From the NCBI RefSeq assembly GCF_040954835.1, contig NC_090696.1:78615722-78679721 (forward strand): a DNA stretch of 64,000 nucleotides. The letters run 5' to 3'. Each line of letters begins with the position of its first letter. The stretch's first letter is position 1. The translations under genes and the position numbers were made by a program. The notes below the pieces were generated by a model. That model had not been told where the DNA came from. It saw only the letters and a list, made by a program, of their open reading frames with translations, and ran no database searches. This document shows positions 24,176 to 58,352 of the stretch, one piece after another. The DNA comes from Lepisosteus oculatus. Taxonomy: Eukaryota > Chordata > Actinopteri > Semionotiformes > Lepisosteidae.

Positions 24176-25255
24176 AGTATAAAGTATATTGTTTAAGAAA
24201 GTGTTACAAGATTTTACACAATGCACACTGTAGCATTTAAATAACTTCTCATGTTCTCCACACCATTCTGCTATTCTTTTATAGTTTTATTTTGACTACT
24301 TGTCTTTATTATTTGCTATTCTAAATTTCTCAGAAAAAAACTTTTGAAAATATTTTAAAATATATTCAGAAAGGAGTCAGAGCAGCAAATTTGGGGGATT
24401 AACTTTTGACTTTTGCCATTGATATTCAGAGCAAGGCTTTCCATAGAACTCTAGAGGATTTTTTTAAATAGAAAACCTGTAGCATCTGTAAAGGTAAATA
24501 ATAGGTTAGTAGGAGAAATAAAATACATTGATGATATGAAGAACTTCTAACTAAAATATTAGGTGGCCTCTGCATTTATAAACAAAAACATGGAGAGGTA
24601 GATTTGTAAAATTAATAAACTATACATTTATAGTGACAACTGTTGGTTGGCTAAGTACAGAGCATTATTATCTTCATTAACGAGTGACAAAAATCTAACT
24701 ATATTGTAAATTAAGTCTTGTTAGTGCATTATACCATTTTAACATACATTTACTTAAATTGTATGCTTTAACTATTGTTTGCATGTTTATTTCCTCTCCA
24801 CTGCATTCCAGATGTGAATGTCAACATACTGTAACACCTTCTACAACGCTGGCCTCCTAGCTCTGCTTCTCATTTGGTGTTTAAAGTTTGTGTTTCCCGC
24901 TTGCATGCAACTTGTATATGTGTGTTTAGTCTTGATTTTTTCTTACATTTAAATTTCATTTTCTGCTTCTAGACTGTTTGCCAATACTCCTAAGGTACTT
25001 AGTTATCCTAGTACAGATCCCTAAAGTACTCCACCAATGTCACCTACTGTACCGTACATTTCTAGAAACCATCAATTCAGATATGCATGTTTCTGAATGC
25101 TTATTGCCTATAATTTCATAATCTCATTAGTAACTTTTTGTGATTAACTAATTTAAATGATGAACAATAAATGAACATTGAAACAACAAAAAAAGAATGG
25201 AACCCCCCAGTCCCCTCTGAAACCAAATGCCTTTCTAGCCTCTCCCAAAACCAAT

Positions 25256-25294
25256 CCTGTCTTTATTGATGGGTGCAACATCAATAAAGACAGG
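25256..25294. repeat. Perfect 16-bp hairpin, 7-nt loop
   Basis: CCTGTCTTTATTGATG and its exact reverse complement CATCAATAAAGACAGG flank a GGTGCAA loop. No larger repeat family in the window contains it. Confidence 0.9.
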
Positions 25295-26571
25295 GGCCCA
25301 CTGAGCTGGGGAAAAGAGTGAGGCAACTGCTAAATCATTCCTTGTTTGTTTTAATCCGGTGGCTTCTAAAAATAAAATTCAGTGGAACACCTTCCCATCT
25401 TGTCTGGGTTTCCAAGACCAGTCTCTTGCTGCATAGTAATGATCTCCTGATTTGAATGAGTTATGGTTTGCGTAATGCAGCATCAGTGTATATGTCATAT
25501 TTCAGTTAACAAAATCCTCAGTTATACAACAGCAGTACTCTTTACAGCCATCTAAAATTACAGCTTTTGAATGATATTTCAAATTAAAAGGGACATTCTT
25601 GTAGTCCTGTAGAAGACTACCATTATATACTGTACTGTACCAAGTCAATATACGAAACTACAAATGTGATTTCCATTCAGGTGTCTACTAGTGTGACCAT
25701 TTGCTTTTGTCGTTTCATAAAACCTTTTGTTTAGCAGCCACTAGGAAGTGATTTAGAACATAAGCCCAAGATGCACAGAACACATTTCTTTCAGACAAAA
25801 AAAAACGTTAAAATGCAAGATGTTAATGTTTAAACACAATTTTAACAGTTGTTAAAATTCAACACACCATAAATGTGGTAGTTGTGTTTTAAAAAGAGAC
25901 CATTTTCTGCTTTCAAAGTTACAATAGCAAAAGTACTGCATTTTTTTGCACTGCATTTAATGTGGATAGTGTTTTGAGAAAAGCCTGCACCATTCATTCA
26001 TTTGAGAAAATCAGGATGGATGGATATTAAATTTTGAAGTACCTGTAAATTGAGACATGTCTTTCATTGAACATCAAACTTATATATTATTTGTCTGAGA
26101 GAAAATAGGATTGATAGAATCAACTGAAAGTTACAGTACAACATGAAACTATAAACAAAATGTATAAGCTGACAAATTAAGTGCCACATCTGCGATAATC
26201 AAGCACTGAAAGGTATTCCTACTAAGATCCTACAAAGCAAGAGGCTGCTTTTTTTTCCCCAAAGTGGAAGATACCCTACTGGAGTAACATGTACAGTAGG
26301 AGTCTTCAGACACAAACTGCGCCCTAACAAAAAATAATTCAAGGTTAAACTAATAATCCTGGGTGTATCTTGAAGTCATTGACAACTACCAAAACCCATA
26401 AAAGCAAGTCTAAACAGCTCTCAGACTCCTTTATATACTATAAAAGGATTTCTAAATTACACCACAGTGACACACCCCTATATACACAAAGCCCACTAAT
26501 TAATCCCATCTGGGAATACCACATTTCCAAAACAATTAGCTGAACAACACAGGTGAAACTAAAAATTCATA

Positions 26572-26624
26572 TTTGTAAATAGTCTATTTGACTAATAGTC
26601 TAATAGTCTTTGACTATTTACAAA
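26572..26624. repeat. 13-bp perfect inverted repeat with iterated loop
   Basis: TTTGTAAATAGTC and GACTATTTACAAA are separated by 27 bases that carry iterated (A)TAGTCT and TTGACTA words. It looks like short-range copying of one motif in both orientations. Confidence 0.85.
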
Positions 26625-29600
26625 GTCTTTTGAAGCTATTTTTGGAGGCCTCTAGTGATGACTTCATTGCTTTTGCAGTCCTCTCTGCGGGCAGCTTTAA
26701 CACAGCTTTACATCAAGGTTTCAAAAGCATCGCCCCAGGTGGTGTATGGTGTACTCTAGAGCTAAGATCTGATCGCTTATAAAGTGTTCAGTGAAAACTG
26801 TCATTACTAACATGTAACTTCATGGTGGCTTACAGTGGACTCACTGTCACTATCCTTCAGGCTTTATTTGTGAAATAATGCTGGTGAAACCTGATTACGG
26901 CTATACCATACAAATCAACCAACTAAATGACAACAGTGTCTCTGCAGTGGATGATAGTCTTAGAAAATGGTTGTAAATCAATATATAAATTTCAATATAA
27001 TCAGAACGTATATTCTTATTTGAAGAATTAGAAGATTTTGTTCCCAAGCAATAATTAAACAAGTGTATAGTGTTTATACAGTATATTGTATGTCTTTCTG
27101 AAAACATTGTGAATACCTTTCTTGCTTTATTGGTGCTACATTTGGTTTCCTGTGTTACTTTACACAATGCTGCCCCGGGGCAGTAATACCAAAGGAAATT
27201 AATGTGAAACTGCTTTGTTTTCAGAGTTATTTAAGGATGTACTTTTATCTAAACATACAGCATGATTAAAATTCCCAACAAAAAGGAGTTCTCTGTGATC
27301 ATTTTGAAAAACTCTTAAACTTGTCATATAAAAGAATTTCCAAAACAATACGTTTTTTTCAAAATGTGAAGCATTTAGCAATCTGGGTGACAGAATACAA
27401 GAGTGAAGAACAGTAGCTGGACAGAAGGGTATTTAAAAAGAGAATTAATTGATCTGAGTTGGAGAACTGGAACATTTGCAAGAATTAGGGATGTGGTATT
27501 TCTAAATTAAACAGAACAGTTTAGTGTAATGAGCAATTCTAAAGAAATGTCACTGCATGTTTTTAGAAAAATAAACTATACATATTTTACATAGCAACTA
27601 AATGGTTTCGAAGTTATGATGATTAACAGATAGCTAGAATAAAATGGTTAAAAATTAAGAAGAAATGTTAAGATTTTTTTTTTCAAATTTAATTTAGTTG
27701 AATTACTTTTCTAATTACTAAAATTTTCACAAAAAGAAGTTTGTAAGTCCTCACATACTGTAGTATTGTCCTAGGGAGGCAACTGCAAGAAATGGAATAC
27801 AATAGTATCAACGAACAGGTTGTTGGGAACAAAATGCAAGTACTGTACATCACTATACTCACTGCTTAATAATTGTTTCCATATAACCTCCCCTACTTAG
27901 ACACAGGAAACTCCATCCTGCCTTGTCTCTGTTCTGCCTATATTTAGTCAATGAATGTGCATGTGAAGAAGGGAAACACATAGATTTTTTAAAACCTCAG
28001 CCTGTTTCCTTCAGTGGTCTATAATTAAAAAGTGTTGTCCTTGATCAAAACCACAGTACAATATAGTATGGGAAACATTTTGCACTGGAATAAACAAGTA
28101 TGTAAAATGTTGCAGTGACCTGTCAAATATAGGAAAAATATTTTTGAAAATCAGTTTTGAAAAAATAAGAGTGTGACTTAAAACTGATTTTTCATTTATC
28201 TGGGCTTTGGAAACAACTTCTTTCAAAAGTTACCCTTAAGAAAGTATAAAAACAAAGTAGAGGAACCCGGAGGAAATGGATGAGGCAAGAAAAAAGGACA
28301 ATCTTTTAAATTCAAGAAGGACAATTTCAGCTCTTTTATTTTTTAAAATTCATGCAAGATGCATTCCTTTCTGTTTTTCAAATAAGACAGTGTGCTTCCT
28401 TTAATGAGAAGAAGGAGGATAAACAGATTTAATTGAGCTGTTCAGGCAGATTCCAAGGGCTTCTTGGTACTACTGTATGCAAGCTCTCACAGCATATATC
28501 AGTAATGCAATACTTATGGAGGAGATAAGGTTTTGAATAGTTTCAGTGTGGAAAGTGAACTTAAGGATGTCTTTACAACCAAACTGCAACTGAAGAATAC
28601 GATATAAACAGAGCTCTATCAAAGAAGTAATTCAAACACACATAAAACAGTGTAATGTCTTTGCTTAGAACCAGTTTCAGAACTTCCCCCAGGAGGTATC
28701 AAAGTATTTTTGGTAGGAGAGCAGAGGAAGAATTATCCACAATGTGATGTAAGTGTAATATTTTTATAACAGTGTATAAATCTCAGTTGGAGCAAATTTT
28801 ACCTGACTACTTTCTTTATACACTGTTTTCATAAATAAAAAAAAACATATTTTGCAATTTCTTATGTAAGTTCCTTGCTGCTATGTTTTAGTGTGGTCAG
28901 ACAGGGGACAAGAAAATGAAGATGTGTTTTCATATACTATAATAAAAATGCTATTGTTCTTTTATATATTCCTTATTTTAAAGAGACCAATATGCCCTTA
29001 CCCTAACCCTTCATGTCTATTTTAGATATAAATTGTTAAATGATAATAAAAGGCATATAAACAAATCCCAACCTGTCGTGTTTCCTTTTGATTCCAGATT
29101 TAGGAAGAATCAATTTCACAATGCTGTAGTTGTAATTGTTAACCTCAATTGACAACAGAGCTGTGTAGGGAAGCATCCCATTTAATGTTCTATGCTTCCT
29201 CATCAGAAGTTTAGCAAGGACTTGTCCACAGAAGTTCTAATGCAATGTATCAATTTAAATCATGTTCACGTTTTCTTTTAAAATGCATCTTTAAATAATG
29301 AGTGACGAGTAACAAGTAATGAGTAATGATTAACATTAAGAACACTTCTTATTGTTGTAGAATATAAATGTGTAAGCTTAAATGTGTTTAAACAGGGCAG
29401 ACAGACTAGATTCAGTTTGTTATTCCACTCTGTTACACCCGTTATATACAGTTGGTATCATAGTGTGAAAACCTCATACAGACAATTGTATTCCTCACTG
29501 AAAGTGTGTGTATTTTAATATAAATGTTTAGACGAATTCCCATTCAATGATGATTTGAAAGAGAAATATATACATTTAAAATTTCACAGTTGTAACAGCT

Positions 29601-29837
29601 AAGAGTCCCAGAACAGTGTCAGGAACCTTGTCTGTCCTGCCATCATTCACTCTCCATGATACTTGGTACTTGCTGACACATGCTACCCCGCTGGAATTAA
29701 AAATGATCCTGTTCTAAAACTAGATAGGTTCAGTCACACTTATAGTCTTGGTTCAATCTCTGAACATCAAAAGATTTGTTTGGACATTTATTACATTTCT
29801 TTTGTGCTTTGCAGATGTCAATATGTTTTTCAGGACT

Positions 29838-30178
29838 GCATTTGTCACGGACGTCCAAAGGGACTAACCGTGGAGAGGCAGGAGAGCGGAAAAAGACCCA
29901 TATGCGTAGCGGCGAGATGGGAAAAAGGCCCGGGCTCGTTAGTGCAAAGAGTTCAGGAGTGCCGTATAGAAACCTATGCCCTCAGGGAGCGGACGTGGGG
30001 CGCCCTGGTGCTAGGCGGGTCTTAGGACATCCGAACGTCAATGCTGAGCGAGGGCAGAGTGCAAGACCTGGAACTATATAGCCCAAGGGAAAGAGAGGGA
30101 CCGGAAGGACGACAGGCAGGAAACTAGGGACAGGACAGAGTAGGAGTACCCTCTGGCTGCAGAGGGCGTGACAGCATT
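29838..30178. mobile_element. Solo LTR with perfect 5-bp target duplication
   Basis: The 331-bp element (29843-30173) begins TGTCACGGAC and ends GAGGGCGTGACA. It thus has TG...CA ends with a 7-bp terminal inversion (TGTCACG/CGTGACA). Both sides carry the pentamer GCATT (29838-29842 and 30174-30178), the 5-bp duplication typical of LTR-retrotransposon integrase. It is GC-rich with a TATA-like ctatatag at about 30,073. No internal region is present, so it is a solo LTR left by recombination. The terminal sequence is gypsy-like. Confidence 0.85.
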
Positions 30179-30509
30179 GACATTTTCTGTAGACATAATA
30201 TTAAGTGTACAACACCTAATACAATACCTTTGATTTGAACAAAAATGCATTTATTATAAAACTAATTTTATTTATTATAATTCAGAATACAAAAAAAAAC
30301 TAATTAATATAACATTTAGCCTTTCTTCTCCCGCAGTACTCTCAGCCCACTGTACAAATTAATGTCTTATTTAGGAACGCCTTACATGATATTTCAAAAA
30401 GTAAGGAGTAGAGCAGTGATGGCTTATACACCTTAAGATAAAATAAAAAATTGATACTGTTTTCTGAACGCATGCTTTGCGTGTGAATATTTTATCTGCT
30501 TGGTTCCTT
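30179..30509. other. Intergenic, nothing recognised
   Basis: AT-rich sequence between the solo LTR and the inferred end of the KDR transcript. Confidence 0.45.
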
Positions 30510-31158
30510 CACAGTTTTTATTTATTGTGAAATACAAACACAAACATTATTGCATATCTTATCACTTGAAAAATAAAGTCCTCATAAAGCAAATTGCATA
30601 TATTTATTTTCTGCTACATAATATATTACATTTCTTTTTATGAAAAAAAATATGCCCCACTGGTCCCAAGGCCTTAAACTCAAGCACACTTCATATGATA
30701 AACCAATAATAAAAAAAGCTTTAAACAAAATAACCGTATTTAAAGTACATTTTCCCTGGATGAAAAAAGACACAGAAACAAAACTAACAGGGCTGCTCTG
30801 AACATGGTGAACTTAATGTGGTCTAATGCTTTTTAAACCAGATTCCATGATTCAAGAATCTGAAATAAACTATTTATTCTGCAATGTCACTAAAGATTAC
30901 CCATTTTTTATGGCAACATAGTGCTCACAGGTCATGGGGAATGTGCAAAACAAAGGAATATTGATTTTGCATATTAGCTCTCAAGTACTTTGGTCTTGAT
31001 GTTTCATCGTGAACTTAATGCAGAAAAATAAGCACAAACCTGCATGGAGACACAGGTGGGCTCCCAAAGAACACAAGTAGTAACATCTTGTCTCCATCTA
31101 CTAGTGTCTCTGTTTTGTCCTTCACAAACTTGTGTTTCCAAGGGCTAGAAGTGACCCA
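30510..31158 (-). other. kdr: KDR 3' UTR (inferred extent)
   Basis: Lies downstream of the KDR stop on the minus strand. Minus-strand AATAAA hexamers appear as TTTATT at 30873-30878, 30603-30608 and about 30,518-30,526. The true cleavage site cannot be chosen from the sequence; the 3' end is therefore set loosely at the farthest of these. Confidence 0.4.
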
Positions 31159-52830
<21,672 letters not shown>

Positions 52831-53160
52831 TTCCGAGCACAAATGAGGTGAAATCCCGGCATTAAGATGCAATTACCTTCTGCAAGCAATCATTACACGC
52901 ATATATTCCAATAATTAACCTGTTTCAGAAATGTAAAACCTTGTCTTTAGTATTGATAAAAAAGGATAAAAAGTATAATATTTTAAGTGTTTCCCGGAAT
53001 GAGCGTCAGTTCATCCTTTCGAATCTGTGTATTTTCTCTCCCGATTCAGTAATACAGTACATTCAGGACAAGCTGGTGGGCACTGTTAGGGTGGAAATTC
53101 CTTTAGGAGGGAGGAGGAGTTTCCTACATTCGCTTGACAACACCCAAATGAGCTCTAACT
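52831..53160 (-). promoter_or_regulatory. KDR 5' UTR and probable promoter region
   Basis: Sequence directly upstream of the KDR start. On the minus strand it holds purine/pyrimidine-rich CTCCTCCTCCCTCCTAA (about 53,104-53,121), ETS-type cores (AGGAAAC near 53,124; CGGAAA at 52,834) and CACCC boxes. No clear TATA box at a sensible distance is seen. The start site is not determinable. Confidence 0.35.
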
Positions 53161-53532
53161 TCAAATATCCGACTATACTGTAGTATCCGTCACTTTGATG
53201 ATGAATGGACGGCAGAGTATTCTATCGTGTAAGATGTGTAAAGATGTAAAAAAGGTAGATTCAGAGGGATTTCTCCGAGATAGCTGTCGTTAGTATTGTC
53301 CAGCCAGAGGATGTTCAGAAGTGGAAAATGATCTAGAGATTCATTTATCGTTAAACGCCTGATTATTTTTGATACACGAAGTTTCATATGTCAATAACAT
53401 TGCGATTACAACATACAGAGCCTTCAAGCCACCAGCATAAAGATCTCGAATTGTCAATTTTTTACAACTTTTTGTTTTACAACTCATACCTTCTGTAATT
53501 GCATTCTGTTAGTTTATGCAATTGCGCACCGC

Positions 53533-53800
53533 GTAAAGTTAGCTTGAAGTTCGAAAATGATTTTGGCATGCCTGTAGCGTTTTCACGAAACGTAGTTACG
53601 AAAACACTTGCTGTGTGTACAAAGTACATTGTGAATATTTTCACATTTTCACAGCCTTCACTATGTCGTTTTTACGCCATTTTTTTATCACGCACGAATA
53701 CTCTTACGTCCATATCTTCGCAAGGGAAACACAGAAAGCCTTCAAACCAAACGCATTTTGAAGATCTCTACTTGTGAAACTTTTCACAGCCTCTACATAA
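53533..53800 (+). repeat. Inverted duplication, left arm
   Basis: AAAGTTAGCTTGAAGTTC through TCTTCGCAAGGGAAACACAG to CTACTTGTGAAACTTTTCAC recurs in reverse orientation at 55,385-55,632. Identity is high in blocks (AGTTAGCTTGAAGTTC; ATATCTTCGCAAGGGAAACA) with diverged spacers. The arms are about 1.6 kb apart. Confidence 0.8.
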
Positions 53801-54470
53801 AACAATCAGTGAGTTTATTCCTTCTCATAGTTTTTTTTAATCATTTAATAATGGGTGCTCCTACAGTTGAGAGATCTGCATAAAGGACCCAAAGAATCTA
53901 AAAGCTTCACAGCTCAAGGGCAAAGTATCCAATCAAAAGGCTTTTTTATTCCTTTTTAGGAACATATTTATAGCAAGCAAATTATGCCTAGGGACATTTT
54001 TTTCTGTCTGTATAACTGAAACACACCTTGGAGTACTTTCACAATGGTTTTCTGTTTTAATTAATCCAAACATTTCTGTCTCCAGCATGCCAAAACAATA
54101 ACGTCTTTAACATCATCCCTGAAGACATGGTCTTCCCCCCTTTGTTTTAATATGACTGGATATAACACAGAATTGCATACATATTTTATCATCAAATCTG
54201 TTGCATCTGATTCTATCATTGCAATGGTTGTGCATGCATGTAATAAGGAATACAACAATTAAAAAAAGATTTATCGATAAACACTTCTGTGTTTCCTTTT
54301 TGTACTGTATGGTGTTGGATTCCTAGTCCCTAGTTTACAGAACCAATACTCCTGCAGATAAACTTAGTCCTTCCACTGAACTATGCTTTGCTCCTTTCAA
54401 ATCTATCACTACATTTCCTGCTTGCAAAACCTACCACTGTGACATTGTGCATACCATACCCTCATCAGAC
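53801..54470. other. Spacer upstream of KDR, nothing recognised
   Basis: AT-rich sequence between the left arm of the inverted duplication and the decayed tandem units. No gene seen. Confidence 0.5.
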
Positions 54471-54479
54471 CAGGGTTTG

Positions 54480-55870
54480 CAAAATGTACATGTCCAGGTA
54501 TCTGAAAAAAGAGCCAGGTATCTGAAAGAAAGGCTTCACATATCAAAGCAAGGTTGTAATGGGTCAGTGGGCATGCCTAGTGTGTAAAACCCTTGGTTAC
54601 AGTATAATGAGTATGGTTGTGCAAAAGCTATTGACTTGTGAAGAGCACCCCCATCCCCATGTACTGCCTCTCTAATGGTGCCGTATTGAAAAAATCCTAA
54701 AAAAAATTCAGAAAAGTTTCACATCCCAAAGCAAGGTTGTATAAGGTGAGGGGACCTTCAAAGTGTGTAAAAGTATTACCTGTAGTGTGATCTTCAAAAA
54801 ATCATTAAGAAATAAAGAAAAGTTTCACAACCCAAAACAAAGCTGGGAAAGGTCGGAGGATCTGCTTAGTGTGTGAAACACTTAGTTGCAGCTTTGTGGG
54901 TGCTGTGGTTTTAATGCTATTGGCTCGTGAACAGCACCCCCTATCCCAGTGCAGGGTGCCACATTCAATAAAACCATGAGAAAAAGAGATTCACAACCCA
55001 AAGCTGTGTCAGTCTTCTGTGTAAAAAAAGTCATGGACATTATTATTTGAACATCATGGGTGCTGTTTTTAAAAAGCTGTTGAGTAAAGATTAGGAATTT
55101 TCCTGCTGAATGAAAACAGGAAATAAAGAAAGGATTTCAGAAATAAAACAAAGCTTTATTCCTGTGCTTACAGTCTGGGTAATTGGAGACTGTGCAGTTC
55201 TGCTTCCTATGGTGATATACAGTACAGGTTTTTCACATGAAACTCTCTAGAGCAGTATTTCTCGGGTTGTGAACGCATGTATACAGCGGTCCCCCAGTGT
55301 TCCAGATGGTGCGTAATTGCACATCATTGAAAACCCAGAGTGTCCCTGAGTGTCAGAAAAAAAGAATTAGGTAACTGATATGTTTATGTAGGGGGTGTGA
55401 AAAGTTTCACAAGTAGAGGTCTTTAAAATGCAAATAGTTTGAAGGCTTTCTGTGTTTCCCTTGCGAAGATATGAACATAAGAATATTCCTGCATGGTAAA
55501 AAAAAATGGCAAACAAAACGACAAAATGAAGACTGTGAAAACATTCAAAGTGTTCTCCCAACTCTAGAAGGTTTTGTGAAAAAGCTACAAGTGTGCCAAA
55601 ATCGTTTTTGAACTTCAAGCTAACTTTACCCCGGTCTGTTTAGTGTGTAAAACACCTAGTTGGAGTGTCTGATTGTAAAAGAACATCGCCCTATCCCAGT
55701 GCATTCCATGGCAAACCGTGACATATCCCCCCCCCCAAAAAAAAAACAACAACAAATGACCAAAATGTTTCACAAAAAATCAAAGTTGCGAAAAGTTAAA
55801 GGTCTTGTTTACTGTGGAAAACACTTGGTTTGATTTTTGAATATGGCAAAGTTAAACATGTAATACACTG
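54480..55870. repeat. Decayed tandem array with repeated TTTCACA-CCCAAA units
   Basis: A unit starting (A)GTTTCACAtcCCAAAGCAAGGTTG, then GTGTGTAAAACacTTGGTT, then GTGCTGTgGTT..GCTATTG and AGCACCCC-TATCCCAGTGCA recurs. Starts lie near 54,532, 54,713, 54,820, 54,985 and 55,760, with partial units near 55,640. Spacing is irregular, as expected for an old array with deletions. Confidence 0.6.
55385..55632 (-). repeat. Inverted duplication, right arm
   Basis: Reverse-complement partner of 53,533-53,800. It lies inside the decayed tandem array, so array units occur both between the arms and beyond the right arm. Confidence 0.8.
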
Positions 55871-57057
55871 GGATAGGGAGATATTTTTCCACAGTTAGTA
55901 GATTTTTTATAACAGCACCTATTCTCATCCACTTCCACCTGACCAATATCTATATATATAACTGGCTTGCAGATTTTGTTTTCACATCTCTTCCTCCAAC
56001 CCATCTTCACCCTTGCAGTAGCTCCCTGGATAATCCTTCATGAAAAGGAGGAGGTGGGTCTGAAAGTCCCATCCTTATGGACAGGTTGTCACACTCCTCA
56101 ACCAGGCAAATTAATAAAAAAACTCACTATTTGAATCATGTCTCTTCTCAACAGTGTTTAGGGTTTTGAGTGAACTACTGAAATGACTAAAAGACAAGGA
56201 CAAAACAGTAATAACTGTACGTTTTAGTGAATAAGGGAAAGTACATTTTGAGGAAATAACATATTTTTCTCCTTTGATTAGTCATGTCCTTCCTCTTAAC
56301 TCATCAGAGACCTGCCTTAGAAAAACAAAGGGAGATGGGTGTTGGCTGTAAAGATACACAACACTGTTCAAAATGGGAAAATTCTGTGTTGCTTACTATG
56401 AATGAATAAGATCAGTGAGCTGTGTCAGCATGTATTGTAAGCACACCTCAACACTGCTGCTGGCCACTGTCATCTTTGCTAGTGCTGGTGCATGAAGCAT
56501 GGGTCCAAAATTGCACTGTAAAACAAATAGTTCTTTTTATCAAAATACATTTGAGAATTTAAAACCTTTTAGCTACATAAACACTTAAAATCGACTTAAT
56601 TAGGCCAAATACTGGTACACCTATATGCACATTGAGGTGTTGAAGATGTCTGCAATATATCCCAATCTGTTTGAGGTAATATGTCTGACAATAATTTAAT
56701 ATTTTTTACACACTGATAAAACATAAATTCTGAATAGATGTTGGCATTTGTCTTAATGTCTTTCAGTATTGTTTATTATAGCCTTTGGTCTGTCTTGACC
56801 AGGTATTAATCCAACAGTATTTTCACCTGCATGTATCTGTGATACTGGTTAGGTAGTATATAAAGTATTATATTTGCTATCAAGTAAATAGCATATTTCA
56901 AGCATCAGGTTTCAAGGTCACTGTTCTACCTCAGACAGAGTAAAAAAATCATAACCACTTTAGTTCAGTTTGTCAGATGCACAAGCACATTGAAAGGCCT
57001 ATTTACATGTGTGCTCTGATACATTACACTGTACATTATACATACACTGACTACCAG
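55871..57057. other. Intergenic, nothing recognised
   Basis: AT-rich sequence with a short TATATATA run near 55,950 and no supported gene. Confidence 0.5.
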
Positions 57058-57615
57058 GACAGTGTGGTAAATGGCGCTGTAATTGTACCTCAACACTGTC
57101 GGTCAGATCTAAAGTTGTAATGAATCATTAATGAATCTGTTTCACTTGCCAGAGCTTTGATCAATAGTCTTGATTGTTTGGCAATCATAATTTTTCTTTG
57201 GGGAACATATCAAAATCCTATGCACAGAGAAGATTCCATAGAGATTGCGAAAATGCTCAGTTGACACCCAAGGTAGGGTTTGGGTTATTATTCACACTCT
57301 AATTAGACAAGTTTTAAGTTCAGCGCTGGATATTGCGACCCAAGTTGGGTTTAGGATGGGTCGGGTCGGGTTTTTGCACTTATGTTAATTTTTTGGGGGG
57401 AAACTCTCTGGGGCCTGGATAGTGGTGTACGGCATGTTAATTGTATCCCAAAACTGAATCAGTTGGATCTAAAGTTGTAACCAAGAATTATTGAATCTCT
57501 CTCATTTGGAAGAGCTTTGATTTATGGTCTTGATTGTTTCCCACTCATACATCTTGGTTTGGAGAACATGTCAAAATCCCATGCACAGAGAACGTCAGAT
57601 ATAGTTAGCGGAAAT
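57058..57615. repeat. Two-copy direct duplication, offset ~360 bp
   Basis: A ~200-bp block at 57,058-57,260 recurs at 57,418-57,615: GATCTAAAGTTGTAA at 57,106 and 57,466, AGAGCTTTGAT at 57,151 and 57,511, ATGCACAGAGA near 57,231 and 57,592. Between them lies a GGGTCGGGTCGGGTTTTTG stretch. Confidence 0.75.
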
Positions 57616-57639
57616 GCTAGTGGACAACCTATCTTACCT

Positions 57640-58350
57640 CTATCAGTCCGGATCACTTAGAAGTCTGATCCGGTCTGGGTTTTACTCTACCAGTCCAGAT
57701 CCCAAGGAAGTTTGATCTACTCCAAGTTTAACTCTACGATTCTGGTTCTCATGGAAGTCTGATCCGTTTCAGGATTTAATCTACCAGTATTGATCCCATG
57801 GAAGTCTGATCCGCTCTTGGTTTTACACTAAGTTTCCAGATCCCTTGGAATTCTGATCCTTTCCGGGATTTACACTACCAGTCAGGATCCCGTGAAAGTC
57901 TGATCCGCTCTGATTTTCACTATACCAGTCCGGATCCCTTGAAAGTCTTATGCGTTCCAAGTTTTAGGCTAAGAGTCAGGATCCCGTGGAAGTCTGTTCT
58001 TTTCCAAGTTTTACTCTGTGAGTTCGGATCCCATGGAAGTCTGATCCGCTCTGGGTTTTACTCTACAATTCCGGATCCCTTGATATCTGATCTGCTCTGG
58101 GCTTTAGTCTAACAGTCTGGATCCCTTGGAAGTCTGATACGCTCTGGGACTTACTCTTCCTGGCTGGATCACCTGGAAATCTGATCCACTCAGGGTTTTC
58201 CCTGTGCGTTTGGAGCCCATGAGTGTGTGATCTGCTCCGGGTTTTACTCTAGGAATCTGGATCCCATGGAAATATAATTCGCTCTGGTTTCACTCGACCA
58301 TTCCTGATTCCTTGGAAGTCTGATACACTTCTGTTCTAACTCTACCATTA
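57640..58350. repeat. 47-bp tandem array, about 15 copies
   Basis: Unit approximately AGTCCGGATCCCaTGGAAGT then CTGATCCGCTCTGGGTTTTACTCTACC. The AAGTCTGAT word starts at 57661, 57708, 57755, 57802, 57849, 57896, 57943, 57990 and 58037, exactly 47 apart, then 46-47 apart to about 58,320. Copies differ by many substitutions but almost no indels. Confidence 0.92.
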
Positions 58351-58352
58351 AG

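Larger units (their letters stand above)
24176..29842. other. Intergenic with short inverted repeats, no gene
   Basis: AT-rich. It contains perfect inverted repeats at 25,256-25,294 and 26,572-26,624 (listed separately) and no convincing coding region or RNA gene. Confidence 0.5.

Noticed and set aside
57640..58350. CRISPR-like regular direct repeats
   Set aside because: The units are contiguous 47-bp repeats with no constant-repeat/unique-spacer alternation, and the DNA is eukaryotic.
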